Source: Morella rubra
Taxonomy: Eukaryota > Streptophyta > Magnoliopsida > Fagales > Myricaceae
Assembly (NCBI GenBank): GCA_003952965.2
Contig: CM025854.1
Span: 11,477,588-11,541,587 of the forward strand
Length of the DNA: 64,000 nt
Reading direction: 5' to 3'
The notes beneath the pieces were generated by a model. It saw only the letters and a list, made by a program, of their open reading frames with translations, searched no databases and was not told where the DNA came from. The position numbers and the translations under genes were made by a program. Shown one piece after another: positions 35,901-46,700 of the stretch; the stretch's first letter is position 1; every line of letters starts with the position of its first letter.

Positions 35901-36024
35901 GGGTCCAATAGGGGATATTCTTTCAGGGTCTGAGTTCTCATTGAAAACCTCTGTTTTGATCATCCAACAACACAGTGTAAAAGGAGAACTAGATGGTCTT
36001 GATGATGATTTCTCTGTCATGTAA
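32959..36024 (+). CDS. CHX28: CHX28-like cation/proton antiporter, 4 exons
   Basis: Exons 32,959-33,126, 33,534-34,526, 34,660-35,250 and 35,407-36,024 give about 789 residues, typical for plant CHX transporters of the CPA2 family, which exchange K+ (or Na+) for H+ across endomembranes or the plasma membrane. The N-terminal half is a multi-span membrane domain (HLLLKPFSQPRITSDTF, then IGLLIGNLG; LSSTASPVLTRIITSCK; GFHWPESVALGLLLATKGH). The C-terminal half is a soluble regulatory domain (LECLNPSDELQLLLFVHGPE; APCSVGILVDRGLG). In place of the usual Asn-Asp ion-binding pair the motif reads AAGMHSD. Segment 35,251-35,406 could be spliced out or retained: it has GT-AG ends, is 156 nt and has no stop. 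CHX28 is chosen from its divergent core and its RPB11 neighbour; it could be another CHX clade. Confidence 0.9.
35251..35406 (+). other. Stop-free 156-nt intron (exitron-like) in CHX28
   Basis: Removing it joins YVNRK to VLRSAPCSVGILVD, the family-like sequence. Keeping it inserts 52 residues in frame, rich in Lys, Leu and Pro, in the cytosolic domain. Splice sites are GTAATC and TTTTCAACAG. Confidence 0.7.
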
Positions 36025-36882
36025 ACATCAAACCAAGTGGGATAGCCTAGAACTTAGGAACTAATTGTTATAAAAGAAATCAGATGATTTCTCTAACATT
36101 AGTTGTAGAAATGACAAACAAAGAACTGACGGTGATTATTATGGGATTCTTAAGTCTCAACTCATAACGATTGTTTTTGTTTTCAAAATTTACCATTACA
36201 CTAATCCCATGCAACATTTCGCTGCGCTTCCAATTAGAAATTCATTCTAGATTTCGGTGGAAGGAAAATCCTGCTCACTTCTCTTCATCTAGAAGAAAAA
36301 CCATCATTTTGTAACTGCTTATAACTAAAACCCCCAGAAGAAATTCTACAGAAAGGATGAAACAATTGGGCAAGAGAAAAACCTAAAAAAACTTGGTGCA
36401 AATTATCAGAAAATAACACCAATGACAACAAAAAGTAACCATCTACGAATAGTCCTTTTGACGGCAGAGCCACCCTGTGGGAATGTAACCTAAGTCAAGA
36501 TCATCGTAATCCCGGTGCAAATTGTCAACAATACCTAGCCTAATACGTCTTTAAATGGTGCTGCGTACGGAAGATAAACTATACAAATGGTGTCGCTTAC
36601 AGAAGAAACCCAGAAAGAGAATAACAATACAAGCGATCCATATGGTCAAGTTAGTTCTATGCACTTTGCTAGAGGTCTGGGAACATTCAAAATGCCATTG
36701 AGCAAGTCGTGAGCAAATCCTTCATTAGACATATTTAATGTTTTTCATGACTGTAAAAATTCCATCCACCCATTACACCATCAGCACAAAGCAAAAGTCC
36801 CGAAACTCGGCCCCTTCAACTTTAACATAACATGAACGCCATCAAACATAAACACTTGAACAGGCTGCTTCTTGAATGCATG
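36025..36882. other. Convergent 3' region between CHX28 and RPB11
   Basis: About 860 bp holding the 3' UTRs of two genes that face each other. No other gene or repeat is evident. Confidence 0.6.
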
Positions 36883-38349
36883 TTAGTACTCCCTTGAATG
36901 TTTTGCTATCTCAGTCTGCAAACAGGGATTGGAAATGTCAGAAATGAGCAGTTTTCCATGCAAAAGAACTTGCGGAAAACGAGATGGCCCAAGGGAACAG
37001 GAAGGAAAAAATGCCCTTTCTATTTAGCAACCAAGTTCAGTCTTTGAAGACCATACACAAGCGGGAAATCGGAAAGCCACTTGTCCACTACTTCCCAGAG
37101 ATGCATCCAGCAAAGGGGTCAAATCAACGGGGAGGGGACTTCCCACCCAGTTCAGCAGCGATTTTCTAGGAATCTCATCCATCACCTTCTTCCTATCTAC
37201 CAGACATTCCAAACCAACTGACCTAAAACTCATTGCTAAGGAATATTATACAGCTCAGGATACATTAGAGGATATGAAAGTAGAAGCCTATTCAACAATC
37301 AGCCAACTGATGTTGATAAGCCCCTGGCGAAGCTTTGACACAAGCAAGCCATTCTCGGGTGATTGACAATGAAAACCTTTTATCTCATGCTTGTGAATAT
37401 ACTAGTTTCCTGACTATATCCATGACAGATTCTTGATGAACTTACCAAAAAATGAGCATTTAAAACAGAGATTAACCATTAGTCAAGCCACATCGTACCT
37501 CGAAAATGCTCTTCAAATGGTCAAGTTCCTTGTCCAGATCATTGATGGCCTGGTTATATGCCTGCATGGGCGACGACTGGCTAGTGGTGTGTATCTATGA
37601 AAAACCACCAAAATCATTGGAACAGAGTCTATACCCAACGCAATAAGATTAAAAAAGGACCAGTTCATGAGAAAAGAAGAAGAAGAAGAAGAAGAAGAAG
37701 GTCTATCAATCAAGAGGTAGTATAAGTGGTATCATTTACAACCCAGTGCAAGCAAAATCAGGTTCTGACGAGCACAAAAAACAATTTAAAAATTCATCTG
37801 ATTGAAGATAAAATAAAATCTAACACATTCTATTACACTTTTAATTCCATCGTGGAGTATGCCAGACACTGCACATCGATGAAGAAAAGAATTACTAACC
37901 CTAACAATGATTTTGTACTGAAGAGGGTGAGGAAGCTTGTACCCAGCGAACAGAACATTGGGGTCCCTGTGCAACTGCCTGGTAATGACCAGAACAAGCA
38001 AGCAAATTAGGGATTTAATTAAGCTTCAACAAAAAAATTGACGAGAAACGGAACGTCACTGTAACTGAGAAAAATAATTACTGAATTTTTTAATGGAGTA
38101 AGCAAATCAAAATGAGTACATGCGAAGAATGTTGCCAATTGTGTGGTCCTCTCTCTCAATGGTAAACGACGCAGCGTTGATTATCTTCGTGTCCCTCTCG
38201 TATGACACCCTGACATTGAAAGCATCAACAGATAAAAAAAGTGAGGAACCGGAGAGAGAGAACTGGCTCTAAGAGAGAGGATCTCTGTGAAAGTACTTTT
38301 TGGTGCCTTCGGGGACGACGAAACGTTCGTAACGGTCGGGAGCGTTCAT
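36883..38349 (-). CDS. NRPB11: RNA polymerase subunit RPB11, 5 exons
   Basis: Exons 38,349-38,297, 38,209-38,120, 37,978-37,900, 37,594-37,499 and 36,915-36,883 encode 116 residues, exactly the usual plant length. The protein begins [18 protein letters not shown], continues with [20 protein letters not shown] and [19 protein letters not shown] (the alpha-subunit-like dimerisation fold), and ends with a helical tail ([18 protein letters not shown]). RPB11 pairs with RPB3 to nucleate assembly of Pol II, and in plants is shared by Pol IV and Pol V. The gene is intact with clean splice junctions. A CTT/GAA microsatellite at 38,362-38,394 lies just upstream in the 5' leader and another at about 37,676-37,700 in intron 3. 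It is convergent with CHX28 and divergent from the PHD gene. Confidence 0.97.
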
Positions 38350-38361
38350 AGCTGCTGCTTC

Positions 38362-38394
38362 CTCTTCTTCTTCTTCTTCTTCTTCTTCTTCTTC
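38362..38394. repeat. CTT/GAA trinucleotide microsatellite in RPB11 leader
   Basis: About eleven perfect CTT units (GAA on the transcribed strand) lie 13-45 bases upstream of the RPB11 ATG. This is a common and often polymorphic type of plant 5' UTR repeat. Confidence 0.85.
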
Positions 38395-39390
38395 GGCGTT
38401 GTATTCTTTCTATCTGTATCTTAGAGGTCTGCCCGAGCAGTGCCAGTCGTAGGTGCCTTTTATGCACTAAAAGAAACGGTGTCGTTTAAATAAAACAATT
38501 TCGCTTTTTCTTTTCGAGTAGAATCGGTAAACGTAAACAACTGGTATAAATACTTTAAAAAAAGATAAAACAACGCGTATAATTACTCTTTTTTTTTTTT
38601 TTTTTTCATGCCTATAAACTCTTTCTTCTTCTTGGGTTTGAAGGCAAACAACAAGTTTGTTTTGTGTTGGTTCTTATGGTTTATAGAACCATGTAAAGAC
38701 ATGCATATAGCATATTTTGTCTAGCCTAAGGATTATGTACAAATAATCATAATATATGGTGATGTTCTTTTTTCTAAAATTTCAGAATATGAAAATTTCC
38801 AGCAAAATAAACATATTTCAAAATTTTCAATTTTTATACATACACGTTCTACTTTTCACAAACTCCAATAAATCTCAATACTTATTCTTAAAATTTCGAG
38901 AATATTTTCTAAAATTATGGCAAACGAACGCCCCCTAGTAATAGTGGTTAACATTAAGAGAATAGTTATAGGTTAAACAAATATTAAACAAATTCAATCA
39001 AACATTTTATGAAGAGAAATTATGTTTTCTATTTATTACTTTCAACCCACATTAAAAAGTGTATTTTATTGTTTATGTAGAGGAGTATTAACCAATTATC
39101 AATAAAGGATAATGAAAGATACCCCACATAAAATAATCATTGGAAGAGCTCTAAAAGTTTATATATTTTCATAGGTATTTATTTCATCAACCCTATCTTG
39201 TGATTCTCGTCGAGACACTGTAGAGATCCAAATAGCGCTAATACGTTTTTCAAGTGGTATGTTCACACTATTATTAACTAAACTATTATTTTGTTATTGT
39301 CACAATGAATAGTAAAACTTATCTAACCGTAAGTAAATTGAAGATCAACTCTCACATAAAATGATTGAAAAATAGTGTTGTACATGACTC
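38395..39390. other. Intergenic upstream of RPB11
   Basis: RPB11 promoter, then AT-rich DNA with a poly-T run at 38,588-38,606. No gene is recognised. Confidence 0.5.
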
Positions 39391-39395
39391 AATCG

Positions 39396-39569
39396 GGGGT
39401 TGGGTTTGGTCAGTACCGAATTCCTCCCATGACTGGGAGTCTAAGGCTGCCCTACCCTAGATCGAGCAAGGTGGAAGTTGGCCTTGGCCAGTTCTTCAAC
39501 CCTAGGTTGAGCAGGCGGTCTTAGACTCCTAACCATAAGAGGAGTTTGGTACCATCTGAACCCAAACTC
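39396..39569. mobile_element. Foldback element with ~80-bp arms
   Basis: The left arm (39,396-39,482: TTGGGTTTGGTCAGTACCGA, CCCATGACTGGGAGTCTAAG) and the right arm (39,488-39,569: GGTCTTAGACTCCTAACCAT, AGGAGTTTGGTACC, CCCAAAC) are near-complete reverse complements. They meet at a centre GGCCTTGGCC. GC content is higher than the surrounding DNA. There is no coding content. Likely a small foldback/MITE-type insertion or an inverted repeat able to form a long hairpin RNA. Confidence 0.7.
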
Positions 39570-40516
39570 GAACTCGACCAAGTGATATCTTAGCATCTTC
39601 AATATTCTGTGCCCAACTCCAGTTGGGCCTCGCATATGGACAGACCGAACCTGATCGAGGTTGGATAGGATTTGAACAGCCCTACTGAAAAATATTGATC
39701 AATTTTATTTCCTTTATTTTACCGGCTTCAACTTGAATCAAGAGATATTTACACTGTTATGGTGTAGCTATGTTTTATTATTGTCATAATGAATGATAAA
39801 TGTGACGCTAGTTGACTCGTGTGATAACCACATAGTAGTAGGATTATAAATTTTTTTAATTTTTTGTCAAATTAGGTGATTTAATTTGAAAAAAATAGAC
39901 ATAATATGTATTTCCTTATAATGTTCAATGCTACAACATTCACACAAAATTACTAATTTTTATCTTGCCACAAGTGCCTCAGAAAAAAGATTACTTTTAT
40001 GAATTAAAATTTGTCTTATTTATTTGTTTGACTTTTCTCTTTTACTTTTTAATATCTCTTATAACTTCCTAATATCTAAATGACAAAAAGCTTCTAAAAA
40101 ATGATATAAAAATTAAAGAATAGATCAGGCTAATATACTCGTGTGATGAATATTACGTTGATAATAGGTGAATTCGACGTAATCAAAGAAATTAGACCAA
40201 AAAAAGAAGCTCAAAAAGAAAGTATGAAAATTCAGAAACCTTGACCAAGAAAGGAAATCGCATCATTGATCTTCCAGCCATTTACCCATGCTGCGTTGGC
40301 TACTTTCTATTGGCTATGGACATTGATCTGGCCCACCGTATTTCTCTAAGGCACAACATGGCATTCTCTTATTGGTCAAGAAAAAGCAACTAATGTGAAC
40401 CTTCCCGTAGACTATCCTCGCGCTCCCCCGGAACTTCGCGTTATAAAAGCAAGCACGCAGGCTCTCAACCCATTACTCAACCCGTCCAAAGCAAACAGAT
40501 CCTACAACTTATAAAC
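39570..40516. other. PHD-gene promoter region
   Basis: AT-rich to 40,200, then a more balanced stretch with a TATA-like GTTATAAAAGC at about 40,439 and several CCAAT/ATTGG motifs (40,307, 40,370). These fit the promoter of the rightward PHD gene. No separate gene. Confidence 0.5.
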
Positions 40517-40546
40517 ATGGCCGCTCTCGCTCGCTTAATAAATTGA
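40517..40546 (+). promoter_or_regulatory. Upstream ORF (9 codons) in the PHD gene leader
   Basis: An ATG in a strong context (AAACATGGCC) opens a 9-codon frame ending TGA, about 210 bases before the main start at 40,759. If transcription starts near 40,470 it would be translated first and could damp expression of the main frame. Confidence 0.4.
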
Positions 40547-40758
40547 AAGAAAAAGAAAAGAAAAAAGGAAAAAAAGAAAACCCTTCTTTTTCACCCCGAC
40601 CCAAAATCCGAAATCCCCCCACTCAGTTGTACTCAAATATTTTGTTATTTTACTTTTTTTTTTTTTGGGAAAAAAATTCCAGCGAGCGAGCGATCCCTAA
40701 ACACTCACACTCACCCAAACTCAAAAAAATTTCAATTTCGACAAAATTTTTGCTCTAC

Positions 40759-43700
40759 ATGGCCTTTCACGTAGCTTGCCCAATTACATGGTACCCCGCT
40801 TTCTCTATTTCTCTCTGTCTCACTAAAACTCTCTGCCTCTCTCTCTCTTTCTCTCTGAAAGACTCTCTCTGTGTTTTGTGGTGTTTTTTTTTGTGGGTGC
40901 AGTCGGCGAATCTGTTTCTGTTCTCTAGGGTTTCCGCGGGGGCTTCACGGCGCGAAGGGCAGGAATGATTTTCTGCAGGAAGTTTCTAGAATCGAGGAGT
41001 TCTTGAAGAACCCTTGGGGGGTTAGGGCGAGGGGGGAGAAGGCCGGGAAAAATGACACCGTCCAGGTTCTTGTTCCCAGAGTCGTCGCGCCGCCTCCGCC
41101 GCCGCAGCCGGTGGTCGCGGATGGGGGGATTGGTGGTGGCAACGCGGTGGACGAGGTCGCGGCGGCCGCATCGGCCCAGAGCAAGCGCATCGCCCTGCAG
41201 AAGAAAGCGGCCGCCGCGATGGTTGCCGCCGAGGACTATGCGAGGCGGTTCGAATCCGGTGATCTTGCGGCGGTGAGTGTCTTCCTTGTATCTAGAACTG
41301 GGTGTACTCAAATTACTTTTACTTGGAGTGCTTTTTTTGTTCGAATCTCGTCATGGTTTTTTTTTTTTTTTGTTTTGGAATTTTTTGGAGTGAGTTTTGT
41401 GGGGCTGGTTAGGTGGTCTGGTTCGTAAAAGTCTGGAATTATGTTTGGTTTCAGCTTGGATTTTGTGCCATGTGATTTTTTTTTTCGTTTGTCTTCTTTG
41501 GCTCGACATTGGTTTTATGGTGGTGTGAGAAAGCTTGGGATTCTATCTTGTTGCATGCTAGAAGTTTTTCGTTTAAAGATTTGGCTGGTATGTAGTGGAA
41601 TATTAAAGGTTATTCTTTTCCCTGCGTTGTTTGGATCTTGAATGTCGGAACATGGAAATTTCACGTCATCGCAAAGCCTCCTTGGTGCTTTTTATTTTCT
41701 GAAGCTCGAGTTTGTTAACCATGTGTATACAGCGATGTCCATTTTTGTGTGTTTCCTAGGTGGTTTGGGTAGCTGCTCATCACTGAAATCTGGATATGCA
41801 TCTTTTTCGGATTTATTTAGTTTCCTTTTTCCAACTGATAAGACCATAGGAAACAGAAATTTATTAGACAAGGGAGAGTGGAGTTACACCTCTATTCTGG
41901 AAGACAATCAAGGCCTTGAAAAAAGAAGAAAGGCTGTGTGTCAGAAGAAAAACCTTCCGTGGAGCAATAGAGGATGGGTTTGGGCACAAAGTGGTTTTAT
42001 TTTCAGATAGGTTTATGGAGTAATATTGGTGGATTTTATGCTTCCAATTGGTTTATGTAAATTTGTTCACTGTGTTCTATTGAACAGGATGCCTTGAGAG
42101 GTCCTTCTGGGGAAGAGCAGGGTCAGTCCAACGTAAATGTAATGTGCAGGTTGTGCTTTTTTGGTGAAAATGAAGGCAGTGAGAAAGCAAGAAGGATGCT
42201 TCCATGCAAGAAGTGTGGCAAGAAGTACCACAGGAGCTGCTTGAAATCTTGGGCTCAACATAGAGGTAAGATATACTGGCTGAACATCTCTATAATGCTA
42301 CAAGCAATATCTTCTCTAATTTGTGGGACTTCAATGCAGATTTATTCCATTGGAGTTCATGGGTCTGTCCCTCTTGTCGGATTTGCGAGGTAAGAAATGA
42401 TGTGCCATCTTAGTGAACCCTTGTTCCTGGATCTTTTCATTCTTGAGTGTTTAAATGCTTCTTTCTTTGAAGCTCTGCGTTGGAAAATGTCGCTATTTTG
42501 CCAGTCGTCTTATTGATGTGGTTTTTTTTTTTAGTAAATTGGAAAAGGGAAGTTCAATGAAGGAGTACAACCTGGATACTTGAAACACCCAAAAGTAGAG
42601 CTAACATCTAAAATTCAAAAGATCCAGCAACTCACATTAATTTGTTCTGGAAATGAACTCGTAATTGATGTCCATAAGCTCCAAGAGTATTAGAATATTC
42701 AAGATGGACTAGGACAATAGTCTAATATGTCAGAAGAATGGGAATGAGAGAATTGATCACAGGCGGTTTCATATGTGCTAGCAAAAAGCTTGAGGTAGCG
42801 TATGGTGCTTAAAAAAGGTGTAAGTATAGGTAGATGAGGAGTGCGGCGACTGAATTATATGATAGATGGGAATCTGATTACTCAAATGGACAAGCAAGTA
42901 TACCATTACTTTTTGGTTGTTCTTACTGATCTAGCTTGTAAGAAGCTCTTTCCTTCTTGCTAAAATAGCATTCAAGTCCATATTCTTGGAAGCTGTGAAC
43001 TTTCAGAGAGGATAAATTATTGTAACCATAAGATATGGGACACATGATATGATGCCAAACTCTATATTTGTGGTCTCTGTTTTACTTTGCGCTTCTATTG
43101 TATGAGTGGAAGCAAAGGAAATCTCAGTCATGAGTGAGAAATAAGCTACCTAAGTAAGGTCATGACTAGGACTTCTATAGCGTCTGGGGATCTTTTGTTG
43201 TTATTTCTTCCCAACCTTGTTAGATGAATAACAAATCTCGAAAGATTAGCCTTTTTTGTGCCTTGAAGTGTCTCCTTCTTTGAGTTATAGTGACATCATA
43301 ACCTTGCTCACCAAGTTCCTGCGTATCTGTTTGCTACAGGATGCTTTTGTGCTAGATAAAAATTCGTTATTGGCTGATTATAAACTTCGTCAAATGTGGT
43401 TTGCTCTGCCTATTACTAAAATCTTTAATGTTTGTTGCCTTTGCTTATCTCCAGGTATGCCTGAAAACAGGAGACCCAAACAAATTCATGTTCTGTAAAA
43501 GGTGTGATGGTGCTCACCATTGTTACTGCCAGCAGCCTTCTCACAAGGTGGGTGTTAATTGCTTATTCTGAAGTTGTACATCTTGGTTAGAGAGCTTGCT
43601 TATGTTTATCTGGGATTAATGCAGAATGTCAGCTCTGGGCCTTATTTGTGCCCAAAACATACAAGATGTCACAGCTGTGCTTCGAATGTCCCAGGAAATG

Positions 43701-46700
43701 GCTCAAGTGTGAGGTATTAATTGTTACACATTATATCTGGTCAATTGAAGTTGTTACGATCACGATGTTGAACTACTTTATGATCAAATTCTAATTTAAT
43801 AAAAAAGTGATCAATGCACAAAAACAAAGATATAATAAGTTAAGATCAAATTCTAATTTAATTTACGATCACGATGTTGTTGTTTAATTTTCGCATCTAA
43901 ATGGTAAGTCAAGGTCTCTCTGCATGTTTTACCACGCCTCTTCCACCCAGAAACTTCTGCTAACTACTAAATAAATAAAAAAATTGAATTAAGAACCCCC
44001 CCTCTTTTTGTTCTCAAGCTTCTCTTGGTTTGAAGTTGAGCAAAGTGATGAACTACTCTTTGTGGGTTTTCAAAGATTACAACTGACCATTTCTTTTCTG
44101 GAGCAATTAAGTGTCTCCTTTGCTATTAGTAGGTTCATAACTTAGTTTTTAAATTTACAGGTGGTTTCTGGGTTACACTTGCTGTGATGCATGTGGAAGG
44201 TTATTTGTGAAGGGGAACTATTGCCCTGTTTGTTTGAAGGTATCTATTATATGTCAAAATTTATGGTCTTTCTGAAGTTCCATTATGTTATTCATTGGCA
44301 TTCTGTTGTTCTGGTTGTATACTGGATGATTAATGTGTTTAGGTAGATTTGTATGATGAGAGGGAAGTTAAATGTACTCGGTGGGTGAAAGTGTAAAAGT
44401 AGGAAATGAATTCTAATTCAACATGGAAGGAGGGTATATTATGGATTCAATATGCAGGAGAGGAACATACAGAGTAGACAAGGGGAGAAAACAGTATTTT
44501 ATCAGTGGTTGAAATCTGTTTCTCTCTCTCTCTCTCCCCCCCCTGTGAGTCCAGAGACATTGATACTTCTACTCAAAACAAGAAGGGAGAAAAAGAACTT
44601 GATATTTGTGTTGGTCCAATTTTGTAGGTATATAGAGATTCAGAATCAACTCCAATGGTTTGCTGTGATGTTTGTCAGCGCTGGGTGCATTGCCAATGTG
44701 ATGGCATCAGGTCCATATCTTCCTCTGTTCTTAAATGGACCAACTATGTTTACTCTACATTATTGCATTTTATTACTGGTTTCTGGGGACAGATCAATGA
44801 ATGACTGGGTGCATTTATAGAAGTCCATCATCTCTTGATAGTCCATTTTGGATTGAAAAGAATAAGTTTTTTTTTGTCATACAAAGCAAAGACATGATTG
44901 AAATGTGTGGTGATGGAGACACTTCTTATGATGCGATTATACAATATTTATTCTTCCAATCTCCCCTTTGGGATTGAAAATTTACTTGAATGTTGGAGTG
45001 TTGAGTGTCAAGATAAGATTGCTTAGGTTTTTCTTTCTCTCCTTTCTTCCCTTTCTTTCTATGGTTAATTATTTATAGGTGCTATTTACAGCCAAAGAAG
45101 TACTTTGCCCTCTCTCCTCTTCCACCTTTACAACTCGAGACAACATGTATGTTGAAACCCACAAGACCTAAGCTTGTCAGAATCTTTTAGCCTAACCTTC
45201 AAAGCAGCACTGCCAATGAATCCCTTGAACAAGGTTTCTTCAAGAAAAACAACGCCTCTTGCTTTTTGTCCAAGTTGTACGATCATCCAACCGACCCTTA
45301 ATTCTTTCTTCCATAATTGTAAGCTTGGATTAGTTTCTCTCAAAGCATAGCCAACAGCCATAATCAATTGTTAATTGAATTGTGGTTAGGTCTTGAGATC
45401 TGTACATCAGGGAAGAGAGAGGGTTCCTCCTTTTGAGAAAGGAGTTAGAGTGAATTGATAGTTTACCAACCAGAAGACTGACTCTTGATTTCATTGTTCG
45501 AGTTATTGTTTTGCTACGAGTCAGATTTAGTACTGCACTAGCTACCCAAGAAATAAATTAATCTATCACATCTCTAGAGAAATACATGAAACCAAGGCAT
45601 GCCATGAGATAAACAATTAGCTGAGATTTGGCAAATCTAGGGGAATCTCCCAATTTTAAAATAGAACTCTATTTCTTTCTGAAGGCTATGAGTTAAATTT
45701 TAATCAAGAATACAAAGATTTCTTTCTCAATGCATGTATATACTTTCATGCAAAAGTTGTTGTGGACCACATGATACACTTCTTTTTATCCTTTACTTGA
45801 TCACACAAACTTGTGATGGTTTATCCGCTTTCATGGTTCTTGCATAGAGTAGTACTTGCTGATCACTTTCCTTGGATATCTGTCCCAATATAACTGGCAT
45901 GGCCTTTAAAAAGTAGCCTTTCCTTTTGAACTTCAGAATAGGTGACTAATTTTTGTAAGACACTAGGTTGCTTACTGCTGAACCTATTCTTTTGCAGTGA
46001 TGAAAGATATCTGCAGTTTCAAGTAGATGGAAATCTTCAGTACAAATGTCCCACCTGTCGCGGGGAATGCTATCAGGTTTGGTTGAAGAGAGAGAGAGAG
46101 TTCTTCCGTGTTCTAACGGGTTTTGTTTTAGGGCTTCTGGCATTTGACTCTTGTTTTTGTAATTAAATGATATATCTTAGGTCCAGGGTATCGAGGATGC
46201 TATTCAAGAGCTTTGGCGGAGAAGAGACGAAGCTGATCGAGATTTAATTGCTAGCTTGAGGGCTGCTGCCGGTCTGCCAACCCAAGAGGAAATATTTTCT
46301 ATTTCACCTTATTCAGATGATGAAGAAAATGGACCTACAAGATTGAAGAACGAATTTGGGCGTTCCTTGAAGTTTTCCCTGAAAGGGTTGATGGAGAAGT
46401 CGCCAAAAAAGACCAAAGACTATGGAAAGAAATCTTCAAATAAGAAGTATGTGAAGAGACGAGGATATGAAGAACCTTTGAATAGTAACGTAGATTCCCA
46501 AGACAGTCTTGAAGGACATAACGATGTACAGTCTTTTGGGTACTGCTTGGATGAGGAAAAGAATGATGACAAACAGTTCCTTGGAAAGGAAGGTCTAGGG
46601 AAGGATTCTTTTCCAGTGGCTGGAAGTCTGAATCATACCGAAGGGGTCTGCTCAGTAAATCAGCCAGGGGTTTTGAAACACAAGTTTGTTGATGAGGTGA

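Noticed and set aside
41246-41262. tRNA B-box-like GGTTCGAATCC
   Set aside because: It is inside PHD gene exon 2 coding sequence, with no A box or cloverleaf around it.
45128-45367. 79-codon minus-strand frame in PHD gene intron 8
   Set aside because: No domain recognised and no matching splice context; might be a retroelement scrap but not supportable.
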